Positions 8,601 through 20,550 are shown, numbered from the stretch's first letter. The stretch is 30,157 nt of DNA from Rhizophagus sp. LPA8_4_AMF (GCA_021464525.1 JADRCO010000589.1:1-30157), one strand, 5' to 3'. The notes: generated by a model from the sequence alone, not told the origin. Numbers and translations are program-made.

Positions 8601-11600
8601 TTATGTTTTTAATGTTGGTTCAGATTCACTACTACTAATTCCTTTTGTCATACTATCAGGACGTTGTTCTGTAATATTTGGTTCATAAGTATAATCTTCA
8701 ATACTATAAACAACATCATTCCAAAAATTTTGAAGAGCGACTTTATCGTTACAGAAATTTTGAAATTCTTTTAATAATTGATCGGGATTAGGAGAAGTAT
8801 TCTTATTAGAAATAATATGAGTATTATATATTCTGTTATTAACCCATAAAAAGCCTTCACCAGGATCACAAATTTGTATAAACGCGACACCAGATCTATG
8901 AATATATTGAGAATATTTATAAGGAGTTTTATGATAAGAATAAATTATTTCAACTTCTCTTGGAAATCTGTCATCAGCCTCAACATCTAATACAAATTTA
9001 AAATGTTTAACTAATTCAATTTCAAAATATAAATTTTGATTAATTTCAGGATTCAATTTTTTCCCTAATTTTTCTAATTCTTCTAATGTTGGAGGTAATA
9101 CTGATAATTTTATTGATGTTGGAGATTGAAAAGGATTATTATTAGTTAAACTCATAGCCTGTTCAACTGGTGCTTCGACTAATTTTAATCCATATTTCTC
9201 AGCGTTCCTACTCCATTGTTGTAATAATTCTTCAATTAATCTCGCTGTACACGCAAGCCAATTTAACTGAAAATGATAACAAGTATCAACGTTATAAATA
9301 ACATCATAATGTAATATCGCTGTTTCTTTTCTATCACTTTTTTTATTTGGGTCAATATCAATATGAATAGCTTTCGTAAATTCAATTCTTGTTGGTTTTG
9401 TTGGTATTTCTTCAATTTTTTCAGAATCTTTTCTCGGCTTTCTTCTAAGCCATTCTTTAATGGTTCTTCTAGGAGCGAATTCTTCTTTAATTTGATAAAA
9501 ATAAAATCCATCCAAAAATCGATGTCTTTTCTGACAATGTTCAAATAATCCTCTATCTAATAATTCATTTCCAAATGCAACAGCACTAGCTCTAGTATCA
9601 ATATCATGAAATCTACTTATTAACCAATCAACAAATTCATTTCCAACAATCGCATTTTGATAAGTTTTAAAATGCCATTGACGATCCTTAATGATTCCAG
9701 TCGTATTATTTTTCATTGCTTGATAAATTTTATCAAGTTTAGTATCTTTTGTAAGTTTTTCATCTGCTGGATGTACGGAACTTCTTCTTGGATATAATCC
9801 TTCGGGAGTTATAACAAAAATTGATAAATCATCTGTTGTAGGCTTTAAATGTGGAGATGAAGTTCTATTATTACCGGTATCGCCACTTTCATTTGGTGGT
9901 ATCCAAATGGATTTATCAAAAAGTTCAAGAAATTTATAAATTCCGTTTAATCGAACTTCTTCTTCTTCAAATAATTCATTTCCATGTTTTAATAAACTAG
10001 TAGGAATATTTTCTAGTGGGATTAAAATAAATCTTGTTCTCCAGAATTTCAGATGTTCATAAAGATCAACTTGATATCCACAAATTAATTGATCTACATA
10101 ATTCCAATTATAATCAATATGTGGATAAGTAAAATTAACAGTTCTAGTCTCATAAGTTTCTTGACATTTAGGCCAAACAGCACAAATATATGGAATTGGA
10201 TCTGGTTTATATTGTATTTTTCGAACATATCTTTTAACTTCAACACTTTTGACTTCAACAAGCTGTCCTGAAGGATCGTAAGTTAATTTATGAACATGAC
10301 GTCCCATACTAAGATAATATTGCTTAAGAGTTAATAAAGATGATGAATAATCTTCCCAATTCTGTGATTTAATTTCATTTAAAACGACTAATTGATATCC
10401 CTGAGCTAATCGTTGAGATATCATTTCTTTCAATAAAGTTTCAGTTTTAACTTCTTCTGATACATCCTCATTTTCTTGATTCATTATAAAAGACTCAGAA
10501 TCAATAGAAATCGTGTAAGTGTATTCTTGATAAGCCCCAGGCTCGTCGATTGGAGAAAGATAATCAGTTGTTAAAGGAAGACAAGCGGGAGTACATAAAG
10601 CAGGCCATTTCATTGAATTTATTGATAATGGTCTTGGAAAAACATGTCCCCATCTACGAAGATGTGTACTCATTCCATAACGATTATGAGATTTTGAAGG
10701 ATTACAAGGGTTAACTAAAGGTGGACGATAATTTGGAGGAACATAATTTATATTAGAAGGAGGAAGGGGAGGAGGGGGAGGGGGAGGGGGAGGATTTGAA
10801 TGATTACTTGGACGTGGTATATGTTTAAAAAAATAAGATCCTTCAGGATAACTTTCTCTTCTTGGAGATAGTGAGGTACGATTTCTTTGGTGGTGGTGAT
10901 GATTTGTAGATTTTATTGATATGGGATCAACCGTACTTGAAGTTACAACAACATCATCGTCATCGGTAAATTCATTACTCTTAGAATGTCCATCTTGATA
11001 ACTATCATGTGAAGCTTGTGAATAAGATCTATTAATCATTGTAGAATGTAAAGAATTTTCTCCTATTAAAAGGTCAGGTTTGAAAATATTTCCTTGACGA
11101 TTTGAAATAGGGGAATCATAATTATGTAAACGAAAAGATGGTGGCGATGTGTCATGTAAACGATTTAAAGAATCATTACTTTTTTGTTGTAAAAGAGAAT
11201 CATTTTGTTTAGATGTAGTAAAAACATTATCATCATATTCATCAGATTGAGGATTATCATCAAGATGAGGAATGATTATATAAGAAATTTCATGTTCCAT
11301 AATTCCCATCATTTGAATTTCATACATTTTACATCTTGTAATAAATTTATCGGGTTTAAAAGGTTTATCTTGATGTCTAGAATAAAAATTACAGTCAACC
11401 CAATCAGGAGTTTTGTGATAAAAATAATTTGCATCATCATTTGGATCATCATCATAATCTAAAGGATCTCTCAACTCTAATTTTGAATCTTTTGATTGAG
11501 ACGAAAATTTACTTGCAAATCTACTTGTATTTTTATTCCACCAATCTGGTAAGGGAGCTTTTGATAATTGTTGTGAACTAAATTTAAATAAAGGGACAGT

Positions 11601-13127
11601 ATGAAGAGGGATTCTTGAAAGACAAACGAGATCTAATCCGATTCCATTATCGATCATTCGTTCAGCTGTTAATCTTAAAAGTTTTTTATCAACTTCAAAT
11701 CTGCAACATCCAGGAGTTACTATAATAATTGATAATCCTGTACGTAATAAATCTCTATCTACATAATGCCTGTCAAATGGATTTAATGCTAAATTAATAG
11801 CTTCTAATATATTCCCATCAAAAGCGTAAGAATTTTTTCCCAATAATATTTTATAACTTTCACCGTTTTGTTTTTTTTTCTCCCTTAATAATATATTTAG
11901 TTGATATTGCGTAAGTTCTTCTTTAAGTAATTTAAGCGCAGAACTCCAATCGCTTCTAGTTTCCCAATCAACAATAACTTTATAAAAATCCTTATACCAT
12001 CTTCTTTTAATTTGTCTAAGTGATTCGTCATCATTTACTAATCCATTACTTAAAACTTCTCCTTCATCATAATAAACTCTTGAAAACAATACTATGGATA
12101 CTACGTGATTTGTAGATAAATCTTTCCAACGTTGAAATAATTCTGTAAAAAATCCGTCAATAGCTTTCTCGTAATATAATTCCCCATCTTCATCAAATTC
12201 CCACATTTCTCTTGACATTTGTAAAAATATAAATAATTTTGCTGATTCTGATCTAAAGATCGGCTTTGTATTTCCTGTTACATATCCGCATAAGGCTTGT
12301 TCTCCTTTAACAAATATTTTTTTCACTTGTGCTCTTATACAATCTGCAAAATTTATTTTTTGTCTTGTATAAACACATGTACCAATAAGACTTCTACTCA
12401 ATCTCCACATGTCACTTCTACCAATATACTGATCTTTAAATGTAAATTCTATATAATCTGCTGCAACTAATTCCACGTCGACCTGAAAAAAAGTAATATG
12501 GGTGGGTATCGTTATTTAAACTTAATTTATAAATAGAATTGATTTTTAAATACAAATTATTAAAATTATTAAAATTATTAATTATTTACCTCTCTTACAA
12601 ATACATTAGACTTATTTTTAAATTTAAATGTATTCGCAATATTACTTGACACTGAAATCTAAAAGAAACAAAAATAAAATAAATGATTAATAGAAATTAT
12701 AAATTTCAATAAAATTATTAAAAAAAAAAATAAATTATGTATGTAAAAAAAAACTTAATGAATCAAATTTATATAAAAATATATTTATTAAATTATTAAT
12801 TACCTGTAAAATAGGTTTTTCTTTACCAATATGTTCTTTGTCCAAAGAATTAACTTTAATAATTAAATGTCTTGTAACATCGGATTTTTCATTAGAATTA
12901 TAAATTTCTAATAATTGACCCAATTTTATACCAGGAAAAAAATCCGGATTTAATATAAAATCTTGTTTAGAAAATGAATCATTGTGTACCCATAAATTTA
13001 ACATCTTATGTTTTGGTGTTATTGTGTTTGTCGTATTAGATGAGGAATATGATGATGGTGGTGGTGGTGTTGGTACTGGTGTCGGAGGTTTATTTTGAAT
13101 AGAATGTAAGGCGATGTCTGAATCCAT
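8601..13127 (-). CDS. IML1: IML1/DEPDC5, GATOR1 (SEACIT) subunit, TORC1 inhibitor (1424 aa, 3 exons)
   Basis: Exons on the minus strand: 13127-12804, 12658-12590 and 12482-8601, with GT-AG introns of 145 and 107 nt, both in phase 0. Exon 1 gives LWVHNDSFSKQDFILNPDFF and PGIKLGQLLEIY, the Iml1 N-terminus. The 23-codon exon 2 (ISVSSNIANTFKFKNKS...) joins directly to VDVELVAADYIEFTFKDQY and IGRSDMWRLSRSL, the core Iml1 signature. A second conserved block is EMWEFDEDGELYYEKAIDGF. Residues about 690-705 form a polyproline run (PPPPPPPPPLPP), flanked by S/H-rich disorder. A DEP domain lies near 1060-1128 (WHFKTYQNAIVGNEFVDWLI, then FLDGFYFY). Length is somewhat below yeast Iml1 and human DEPDC5 (about 1600). 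With Npr2 and Npr3, the family forms the GATOR1/SEACIT GAP for Gtr1/RagA at the vacuole, damping TORC1 when amino acids are scarce. GTG at 12474-12476 is not a start but lies three codons into exon 3. Confidence 0.96.
10750..10795 (-). repeat. Polyproline-encoding purine/pyrimidine tract inside IML1
   Basis: On the plus strand this is an almost pure G/A run (gga and ggg units) that encodes consecutive prolines in IML1. It is an in-frame coding repeat in the disordered linker and is likely to vary in length between strains. Confidence 0.8.
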
Positions 13128-14340
13128 TTTTTTTTTAATTCAAATTTAAAATGCACTATTATAAATGAAAAAAAAAGCAATAGTAAAAGACAAATTTAAA
13201 TTAATTAACTAAAAATGTGCGAATTGACTTATTAATTTATTAAAATTACATTATAAACCGAAAAAAAAAGATAAAAAGTGAAGAATAACTTAACGAAAAC
13301 AATTATTTTTATTTATTTATAGACGCATGTGTTTCACAACAAAAACTATGATGATCACAAGATTTCAGCTGACCGCTGATTTTATCAAAATCCAATAAAA
13401 ATATACATAAAAATGCTATCCCGGAAATGCATCTCCGGACCCATCAAAAATACTTTCCAGAATCAAACTATATTGAAAAATTCTTTATTAACACCTTTTT
13501 TTTTATATTCATACATATATAAAAAAATACTGTATGTGAAGGAACTGCGCAGCTTATTACTTTTTTTCAATTTATCTATATAACCCAACATCACTTCATA
13601 TTATTGATTATAATGTGCGTAAAAAATGTAAAAATGTGTGTTACATCTGAGGTCGAATAATCTTGATAACTTATTTAATGGAATAATTGATCTAATGTCC
13701 AATAGACGAGTGATCACGTGACCAAATTTAAGATAGTTCCGACCTTTATACATATGTATGTGTATTTTCTCCTATAAAGATATTTGATATTTAAATAAAA
13801 AAAATCGTTTTGATTATTAGACATGCAGAATTTTCATTTTTAACTAAAATTTCTTATCTATGGAATTTGTAATAAATCATACCTTAAAAAAATAGAATGA
13901 TCTTACTAATCCTGTTATTTGACTTTTAACAAGATATTTAGCAAAGTCATTGTCCCAAATCCAACTTTATTTTGCGTAAATTAGTAATTGAAAAATTGCA
14001 ATTAAAAGCGGTAAATTAAAGACTCACCGTTAAAAAGCAAAACAAAAATCAAGATTATGGTCCAATCATAACCCTTTTGAATGCATCTGGTCTTGTAGCT
14101 GAAGGAATAATTGAAAATATTACGAGTTAATGATAAAACATTTGATAAAGAAATTATTATAATAATATTTCCTAAATAATTATCGTACCATATTTTGAAT
14201 AAGAAGTTCGATATGCCGTAATTTTTGCATAATTTGCTAAATGAATTAATTAAAAAATTATTAATTTCTTTTTCCATTAAAAAATATATATACATATATA
14301 TACATATATTTCTTTTTTTTTTTAATACATGCAAAATCAA
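13128..14340. other. Intergenic region upstream of IML1
   Basis: Contains the IML1 promoter side (13128 upward) and the 3' flank of the BTB gene (below 14341). The plus strand holds a near-palindrome, ccggaaatgcatctccgg, at 13421-13438 (16 of 18 positions symmetric). A tcacgtga palindrome lies at 13714-13721, about 590 bp upstream of the IML1 start. The minus-strand frame at 14002-14340 is I/Y/F/N-rich with no recognisable motif and is probably chance. Confidence 0.5.
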
Positions 14341-15100
14341 TTATTTACTTTTGAAAAATTTACTGTTAGCGTAAGGATGATGCCTTTTTGGAGGTATAGA
14401 GGAAACACATTTTTTTGGACGATCAGGTTTTAAGAAATGCCAAAGAATATCTTCATATAATTCATCAGGAAATATTTTTCGGTAAGGAGAAACTTTTGTA
14501 TCAAAATCTTCCAGAGACATATTAAAAAATCGGATTACAGGTAAAAATTTTGATAAAGTTTTTTTCAAATTATTAAAATCTTCATTTGTATAATCATTAA
14601 GATCGTCAGGTAACTCTGCATGTTGCATAATTCCCCAAGTAAGTATATGATACCAAATATCTGATTCTTCCATTTGTAATTCATCTTTTTTAATTATATA
14701 CAAAAGAATTGATTCATCCAAATGATAAAAATTAGGAGTCTCAAATAACATCCAAGGATTTTTACATATAGTTGATACACAACAATTTTGTAATTCTTTC
14801 CAAGATTCATGTTGAAACGCTGCATTTAACGTTTCTAACGGATGTTCCTTTATCCATGATGCTTGATTTATTGCAAGATATTTTTGAACATGATCAGAAA
14901 GTATCGGAAGAATTAATTCATCAGATGCTGACAAAAGCCCAAGTAAATGTTGAACATCTTTGTTATCCAATTTTAATTCACTGGAATATATGAACCTAAA
15001 AAAAAAGATAAAAAAAAATTTTTTTATTTTAAAATAAATTTTTATTTTTATTTTATTTTTTATATTTTTTATATTTTAGTTTATTTTTTTTTAAAAAAAA

Positions 15101-15131
<31 letters not shown>

Positions 15132-15421
15132 AAACTTCTTCGTTTTTCATTTGTTATTTACTTGAGAATATCTTCAAATATCGCTGGTGTAACATTTGGT
15201 TTAGACAAAACTATTTTATCACCCTTCTTTTTTCCCCACTGGGCTGAAAAAGCAGTGTGAAAGTAAGGTGTTTGAGTTCGTAATATTAATGAGTGTACAT
15301 TAAATGTTTTTATATCATCTCCACTTCCGACAGTAATAGATACATCACAAGAATCTTCTTCTTCAAGAAGTTTAGCATAATTTTTAGCTACACTTTGCCA
15401 TAATTTTGCATTCAATCTCAT
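14341..15421 (-). CDS. BTB/POZ-BACK protein lacking a TLDc or Kelch domain (304 aa, 2 exons)
   Basis: Exon 1 runs 15421-15162 and exon 2 runs 14995-14341, with a 166-nt GT-AG intron in phase 2; the split codon AA|G restores lysine. Exon 1 carries the BTB domain (about residues 20-115): DSCDVSITV, then FNVHSLILRTQTPYFHTAF. The junction reads IFEDILK-FIYSSELKL, the expected end of BTB, followed by LLSASDELILPILSDHVQKY. Residues about 140-245 fit a BACK domain (HHxEF-like helices, DIWYHILTWGIMQ, LPVIRFFNMSLEDF, PYRKIFPDELYEDILWHFL). Relatives in Glomeromycotina usually continue into a C-terminal TLDc domain; this one ends soon after BACK with a basic tail. Without a substrate domain it may still bind Cullin-3, or may act as a competitor or dimer partner. 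That role is inference. The intron holds an (AAAT)n run at 15101-15131. Confidence 0.88.
15101..15131. repeat. (AAAT)n microsatellite in BTB gene intron
   Basis: Consecutive aaat units within a longer A/T-only stretch (about 15000-15131), entirely inside the intron. Confidence 0.85.
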
Positions 15422-16756
15422 TATGAAAAAAAAATTTTTTTACAAAGGAAAAGAATTACTGGAAACAAAAAGAAAAAAATGAAAAAAAAAAAAAAAATTG
15501 TTACCATGTACAATAACAAATCCAACCCATTTTACTAGTGTAATCAAGATAAGATCATGTTATGTGACACGACATAAGCCATAAACTTAATTTAACTATT
15601 AAAATAGTTTTTTTTTTATATATATATTTACAGAAAGAAATAAATAATAAACGATTCCAGTCGTACTAAAGAATTTATAATAACCGTTTTTTTCCGACCT
15701 GAAATGTGATTTGTAATTCTTCACGTGTAATAAGTTCCGGACGGGTTCGGATCAACAATTCACGATCCTCAATAAATTACTATGAAAAATAGATAAGTCA
15801 ATAACTAAATATATCCTTTTACGCCCTATGTATTGAAATAGGTCAATTTTCATCTTCTTATGAATTGAATATTTATGGATATATTAAAGAATCAATGTTC
15901 CATCGAAATTGGAAAATTCACTCGGGGACGGAAAAATATTTTTTTTTTTTTTTTTACTAAAATTGGTAAAATCACCACAATCGTTTTGATATAAAAAAAA
16001 TTTTTTTTTTATTTATATACCTTACGATTGTTATTCTCCCCTCTCCATTGTATTTATGAATGGTTTTTCCCGAGTAAATTATCATCCCTTGATAAATATA
16101 TTTCCAATTAGTATTAAAGCAGTAAGAAACCAAAATCAATTTAATTTAGAAATTCTTAATCTTTTTATAAAGATGATTACAAATTATTTAGTCGAATCTT
16201 TGCCGATATTTGGTTAAATTACGGAAATTTTCCAACGAATCTTTTTAGCAGTAACATTTTTTTTTTACAAGGGGTTAGCTCTTTACCAATAATTTTTTAT
16301 TTGTACGACTAAGTAAAGGAAATCCAACACTGCACAAAATTTCGCCACTCATGTCACACTCTCCGCATTTGTGAAGACGGAGAACTGAGAGTAGTAGTGA
16401 ATGTTATTTGTCACCCATCTCTATTTATCACTGTAAATTAATATGCAGTGTAACTCGTAGTGGAATGGTATGATTGATTGTATTGCCCCAGGTACTCCCC
16501 ACGTAATTTATGTATGTGTCGATTAAATTCTAAATAAATACAACAAATTATTTATATTTTGTACTCAATTTTTTATAGACCTCGACCATTCCCGCTCCAT
16601 ATTTACTACTATAAAAATTTTCGTTAGTGGATCTTTCTTCACCCAACTTGGCAAATAGTTACATTTTTTAATAGAAATTTCGGCAATAAAAAATTTCAAG
16701 GATTTCTTGGCGAAGTTTTCCCGCCTGATCTCTCTCTTTTTTTTTATCGGATCCAA
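15422..16756. other. Divergent intergenic region between BTB and F-box genes
   Basis: Should contain promoters for the minus-strand BTB gene and the plus-strand F-box gene. It shows several A and T homopolymers (15482-15498, 15940-15957, 15997-16010) and a small coding-like fragment at 15675-15776. The minus-strand frame at 16565-16756 ends next to the F-box start and has no recognisable motif. A short stem, tctccg with cggaga, occurs near 16361-16384. Confidence 0.4.
15675..15776 (-). pseudogene. Short coding-like fragment in a GC-richer patch
   Basis: On the minus strand 34 codons are open between TAA 15779-15777 and TAA 15677-15675. They read FIEDRELLIRTRPELITREE and then LQITFQVGKKRLL, with normal-looking charge and helix spacing and codons richer in G+C than the flanks. 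It is too short to identify. It could be a relic exon or a fragment of a dispersed element. Confidence 0.25.
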
Positions 16757-18163
16757 ATGCGAAAATTTGTGAATTCAGTTGTACGATGGCGCAGTAAGAA
16801 TAAACAGAAAACAAAGCAATACATTGACGTTTTCACAAATATACCACATGAAATAATGTTAATAATAATAGAATATTTGGATTATGATGCTCATGATATT
16901 GCTGCTTTATCTAGAGTAAGTGATCGATAAAATAAAAATATTTCAAAAGATGTTTTTTATAATAAATATTATTTGTATAAAAATATATATGTGGATATAC
17001 ATATACATATACATATTTTTTGATATAAATAGGTAAATAGAAAATTGAGATATCATACGAAAGATAATTTTTTATGGTATAAAATATGTGTAGAATATTT
17101 TCCTGCCGACTTATCTAATAAATTAATTAAAAATGAACAAGATGGTCAAACAAAAGATTGGATGAAAAAATTTAAAGAATTATGTAAGTATTATACGAAC
17201 TTATTTATTTTTATAATTTAATTTTTGATTTTAATTTTTAATTTTTCGTTAGATTGGAAACGCCATAAGATTATATTCGCTGAAAAAATTGAATCAACTA
17301 AATTAATAAGTTACGGATGGAGGCCAAAATCTGGTCAATTCTCAGACATAAAAATGTAATCCTCGGTTTCTTTTTTGTCATCTTTTATCATTTAAGAGAA
17401 TTTATTCTAAAAATTTTAAATTTTTTTTTTTAGTGATCATGAACATCTCAATATAGTAAGAGCAATTCAAGAATCGTTTGATGTATGCCTTTCTTTTTTA
17501 ATTTTTGTTAGAAATATAAAAAAAAAGTGAGAATGAATAGTGTGCTAATTATTATTATTAATTATAGATGGATATTAAGTTTGAATCTATTTCACCAGGA
17601 ATTTATGAAGTTTTATGGGAAATGAATATTTATAATTTACTGAGAGCTCAAAGATTTCAATTTATAACAAAAATTTTCCACAATGTAATTTAATTATATA
17701 TTTTACTATCATTTTTACTTAAATCACAATTCTACAGTTCTAATCTCTTGATTTTGTTACATTGCAGAATTGTGATTTTACTACCATAAAAGAATATTCA
17801 GTCACTCCATCACCGGAAGCTTTTAAAATAATATCTGATAGAGGATGGTTCACATATAGAATACCTAAAAGAATTACAATTGGACAAAATCAAATTATAT
17901 CTGCCAGATTTATTGGACATGCTAAAATGTGCTGTAGTAATCCACAAGAATGGCCTGCCCCAATGGTAAGTATTGTATTTTAATTAACGTTAAAGTTATT
18001 TTTTAAGTTGAACCTTTTTGAAATAGTTATTTATTAATAATCTTTTTATATCTTTAAGGCATTATATTGTGTATATTTGAAAAGATATAAAAATAAAAAT
18101 GAAACAAAATGTAAAAAAAGACGATATAAATATCATTTTATCGATAGATTATTACATAGATAA
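16757..18163 (+). CDS. F-box protein with possible PP2-like C-terminal domain (293 aa, 7 exons)
   Basis: Exons: 16757-16915, 17033-17183, 17253-17355, 17434-17482, 17568-17684, 17768-17965 and 18059-18163. All introns are GT-AG and the frame is kept throughout. An N-terminal WRSK motif is followed by the F-box (about residues 27-75): TNIPHEIMLIIIEYLDYD, then LSRVNRKLRYHTKDNFLWYK. The C-terminal half (about 130-275) has SPGIYEVLWEMNIYN, GWFTYRIPKR and ALYCVYLKR. This resembles the LSPxTxYxVxF and GWxE segments of F-box/PP2 proteins, which would make it a beta-sandwich, possibly sugar-binding, substrate receptor. The PP2 link is weak inference. A paralogue with the same exon plan lies tail to tail at 18560-19928. 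The role is probably SCF substrate recognition. Confidence 0.87.
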
Positions 18164-18559
18164 TTATAAATAATATAGATTCTAAGTTCGAAAAATATAG
18201 AGATTTATAAAAATTAAAAAATATTACATACTTAAGATTAGAAAGAATAAGAAAAAGACTTTTTTCTAAAAAAAGAAAGGAAAATAGAACTTTTAGGATA
18301 TAAATTATTAAGTTATTTGTTGTATCATTATAAGATATAAGTTAAGTTATATGCGTATTTACTTAATTATAGGTATTAAAAAAAAAATAAAAGATTCTAT
18401 CATAATAATATCTATTTAACCACGGCATAACTAAGTATTACTTACCATTTATAAACAAAAAATAAAAAAATAAAATAAATATAAAAATAAAAAAATATAC
18501 ATGTTAAATAAAATTAAATTACAATATACTCTATAATTAATGTAATGTATAAATTCTTT
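18164..18559. other. Convergent 3' intergenic spacer between F-box paralogues
   Basis: 396 bp of AT-rich sequence between two stop codons facing each other. Both 3' UTRs must lie here and may overlap. No inverted repeat was visible that would explain the head-on duplication. Confidence 0.5.
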
Positions 18560-19928
18560 CTAATAACTAAATATTTTAGTTAATCTTTTAATACTTTTTG
18601 ACAATTTTTGATCATTTTTTGAAGAATCTAAGCCGTCACTTGTACATCTTTGTAAATGTACGCAATATAATTCCTATGATGCAAAAAAAAGGAAGTTAAT
18701 AATTACTAAACAAAACCTTTTCTTTAATAATTTTAATTTTAAAGAGTTCAAGTAAACTTACTAATGATTCAAACCATAAAGAACCTTCATTTTCTTCGAG
18801 TGTAGTATATCTTCTAAATTCAGTTTTGACATGTTGTTCATGCTCTATTACAATTTTACTTGGTACCTTAAAATTACACCATCCTTTGTTTGACATTCCT
18901 TTAAATTCTTCAGGTTTTGGCTTATATGAATATGTCTTTAGAATTTTATTCCAATTCTGTAATACGTTTTAAAAAAGGATTTAGTAAAAAAAAAGGAGAA
19001 ATGATAATTTTAAAAATTTAATTGAATTAAACTTACACGATCTACTACTTTAGTATTAAATTTAAAATTACAACCCTCGTGAATTTTACCAATTTTCATT
19101 TCCCAAATTAATTCATAGGTTCCTGGATAAATTGATACAAAAACTGCAAACAACTATTATATAAATAATAAAATGGTTGAAATTAGCAAGGATTGATACA
19201 GAAATTTCGGATAATTATTCTGTAAATCTTCTTTACCTCGAAGAACTCATGATTTGTCTTTATTGTTTTTGGATGATTTTTATCGCTATAAAATATATAT
19301 ATATATATATAAAAATAGAATTAAAAAAATTTTTCTTAGAAAAAAATTCGGTTGGTTAAAAATATATTATTTACCTGGTTGATTCGTACCAACGATGTGG
19401 AATAGCAAAATTTTCTTTCTCAGTGAAAACATACGTATAATTTTTCCGATCTATAATATAATAAAGAAAATTATAAAAATAAAGTATTTAAATATATTTA
19501 AATATTCTTTAAAAAATTTTGATATTTTACCAAATTCTTTCCAAATATCCAACCATTTATAATTATGTATAAGAGGAGTTCTCTTTTTATCTTTAACAAT
19601 ACCCATCATATTTACAGGATACTCTCGTAAACAAACTTCTAACCAAAGTAAATTATCCTGTGTATGATATCTTAACTTTTTATTTACCTAAAATTTTTCA
19701 AAAGTATTGAGTTCAAAAAAAAAAAAAAATATTTATAAAACTTAAAAAACCCTTTATTAAAAAAGTTATAAAATTACGTACCATTGATAAATTTAATAAT
19801 GAAATACCATCAAGAAAGTTCATAATAATTAACATTATTTCGTGAGGAATTTTCATAAAGTTTTCCAATTTTTGAATTTTTTCATTTTCTTTACTGCGCC
19901 ATGATTGTCTCTTAATGAATTTTTCCAT
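18560..19928 (-). CDS. F-box paralogue of the 16.8-18.2 kb gene (284 aa, 7 exons)
   Basis: Minus-strand exons: 19928-19782, 19687-19531, 19450-19375, 19285-19237, 19153-19037, 18956-18762 and 18673-18560, all GT-AG and in frame. Residues 1-49 hold MEKFIKRQSWRSKENEKIQ and the F-box start KIPHEIMLIIMNFLDGISLL. Exon 2 opens VNKKLRYHTQDNLLWLEVC, as in the partner gene. The C-terminal half keeps SIYPGTYELIWEMKI, NKGWCNFKVPSKI and ELYCVHLQR in the same order. Exons 4 and 5 are the same size as in the partner (49 and 117 nt), the other exons differ slightly, and every intron has the same phase. This is a clear gene duplication in inverted orientation with strong protein divergence. The likely role is an SCF substrate receptor. 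The exon 5 acceptor at 19154 was chosen because the nearer AG breaks the frame. Confidence 0.85.
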
Positions 19929-20550
19929 GTCTAAATTATTAAAATGTAATCAAAATATAAATTTCCGAATGGAAATTATTTTATTAAATATGAAAATATT
20001 TAAAAAGAGTGTTTATAAGCAAAGATTGTTTGTTAAATAATTTAATAAAATCATTATATGCGTAAAATGCGTAAAATGGAGTACAAAATATAAACAAATT
20101 ATCAAAAAATAAAATAAGCCACGGTGAAAGAGTCCGCGTAACATAGTTTATTTGCAGTGGATCATCACTTTTTGTAATATCGTATCACAACTGTTGTTTG
20201 TTTAATGAGTTTTAGGTCTAGGAAAAATTCTGTGTTTCATAAAATTCGGTTATTAAATTTACCGGAATTAAACTGATATTCCGAAATTTTTTTCAATTTT
20301 GCACTGTATATCTTCTAGAGTGAATATATCGCACTTATACAATACCTGTGCTAAAAATCTTGCCGTATTTAGCGATTTGTTTTAACAAAACGCATTAAAG
20401 AAATTATATTTTAAGTAACGATTTCAAATAAAACGTTAATCCTTACGATTTCATCTGTTATTATTGTCAGTGTTGGTTGGTCAAATCTAATAAAATGATT
20501 TGAATTCGGAAAAAAATGATTCGTGGTTACATAAATCATTTTTCGACTTT
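19929..20550. other. Upstream region of the minus-strand F-box gene
   Basis: AT-rich sequence with no ORF. The last part before 19929 should hold the promoter. Nothing else could be supported. Confidence 0.4.

Noticed and set aside
9263..11462. Other-frame ORFs inside IML1
   Set aside because: Shadows of the long conserved IML1 frame, with biased composition and no motifs.
14002..14340. Minus-strand 112-aa frame as a further exon or gene after the BTB gene
   Set aside because: No TLDc or other motif, I/Y/F/N-rich; more likely 3' flank.
16565..16756. Minus-strand 63-aa frame abutting the F-box start
   Set aside because: Lies in the presumed promoter, with no ATG-context, splice or family support.
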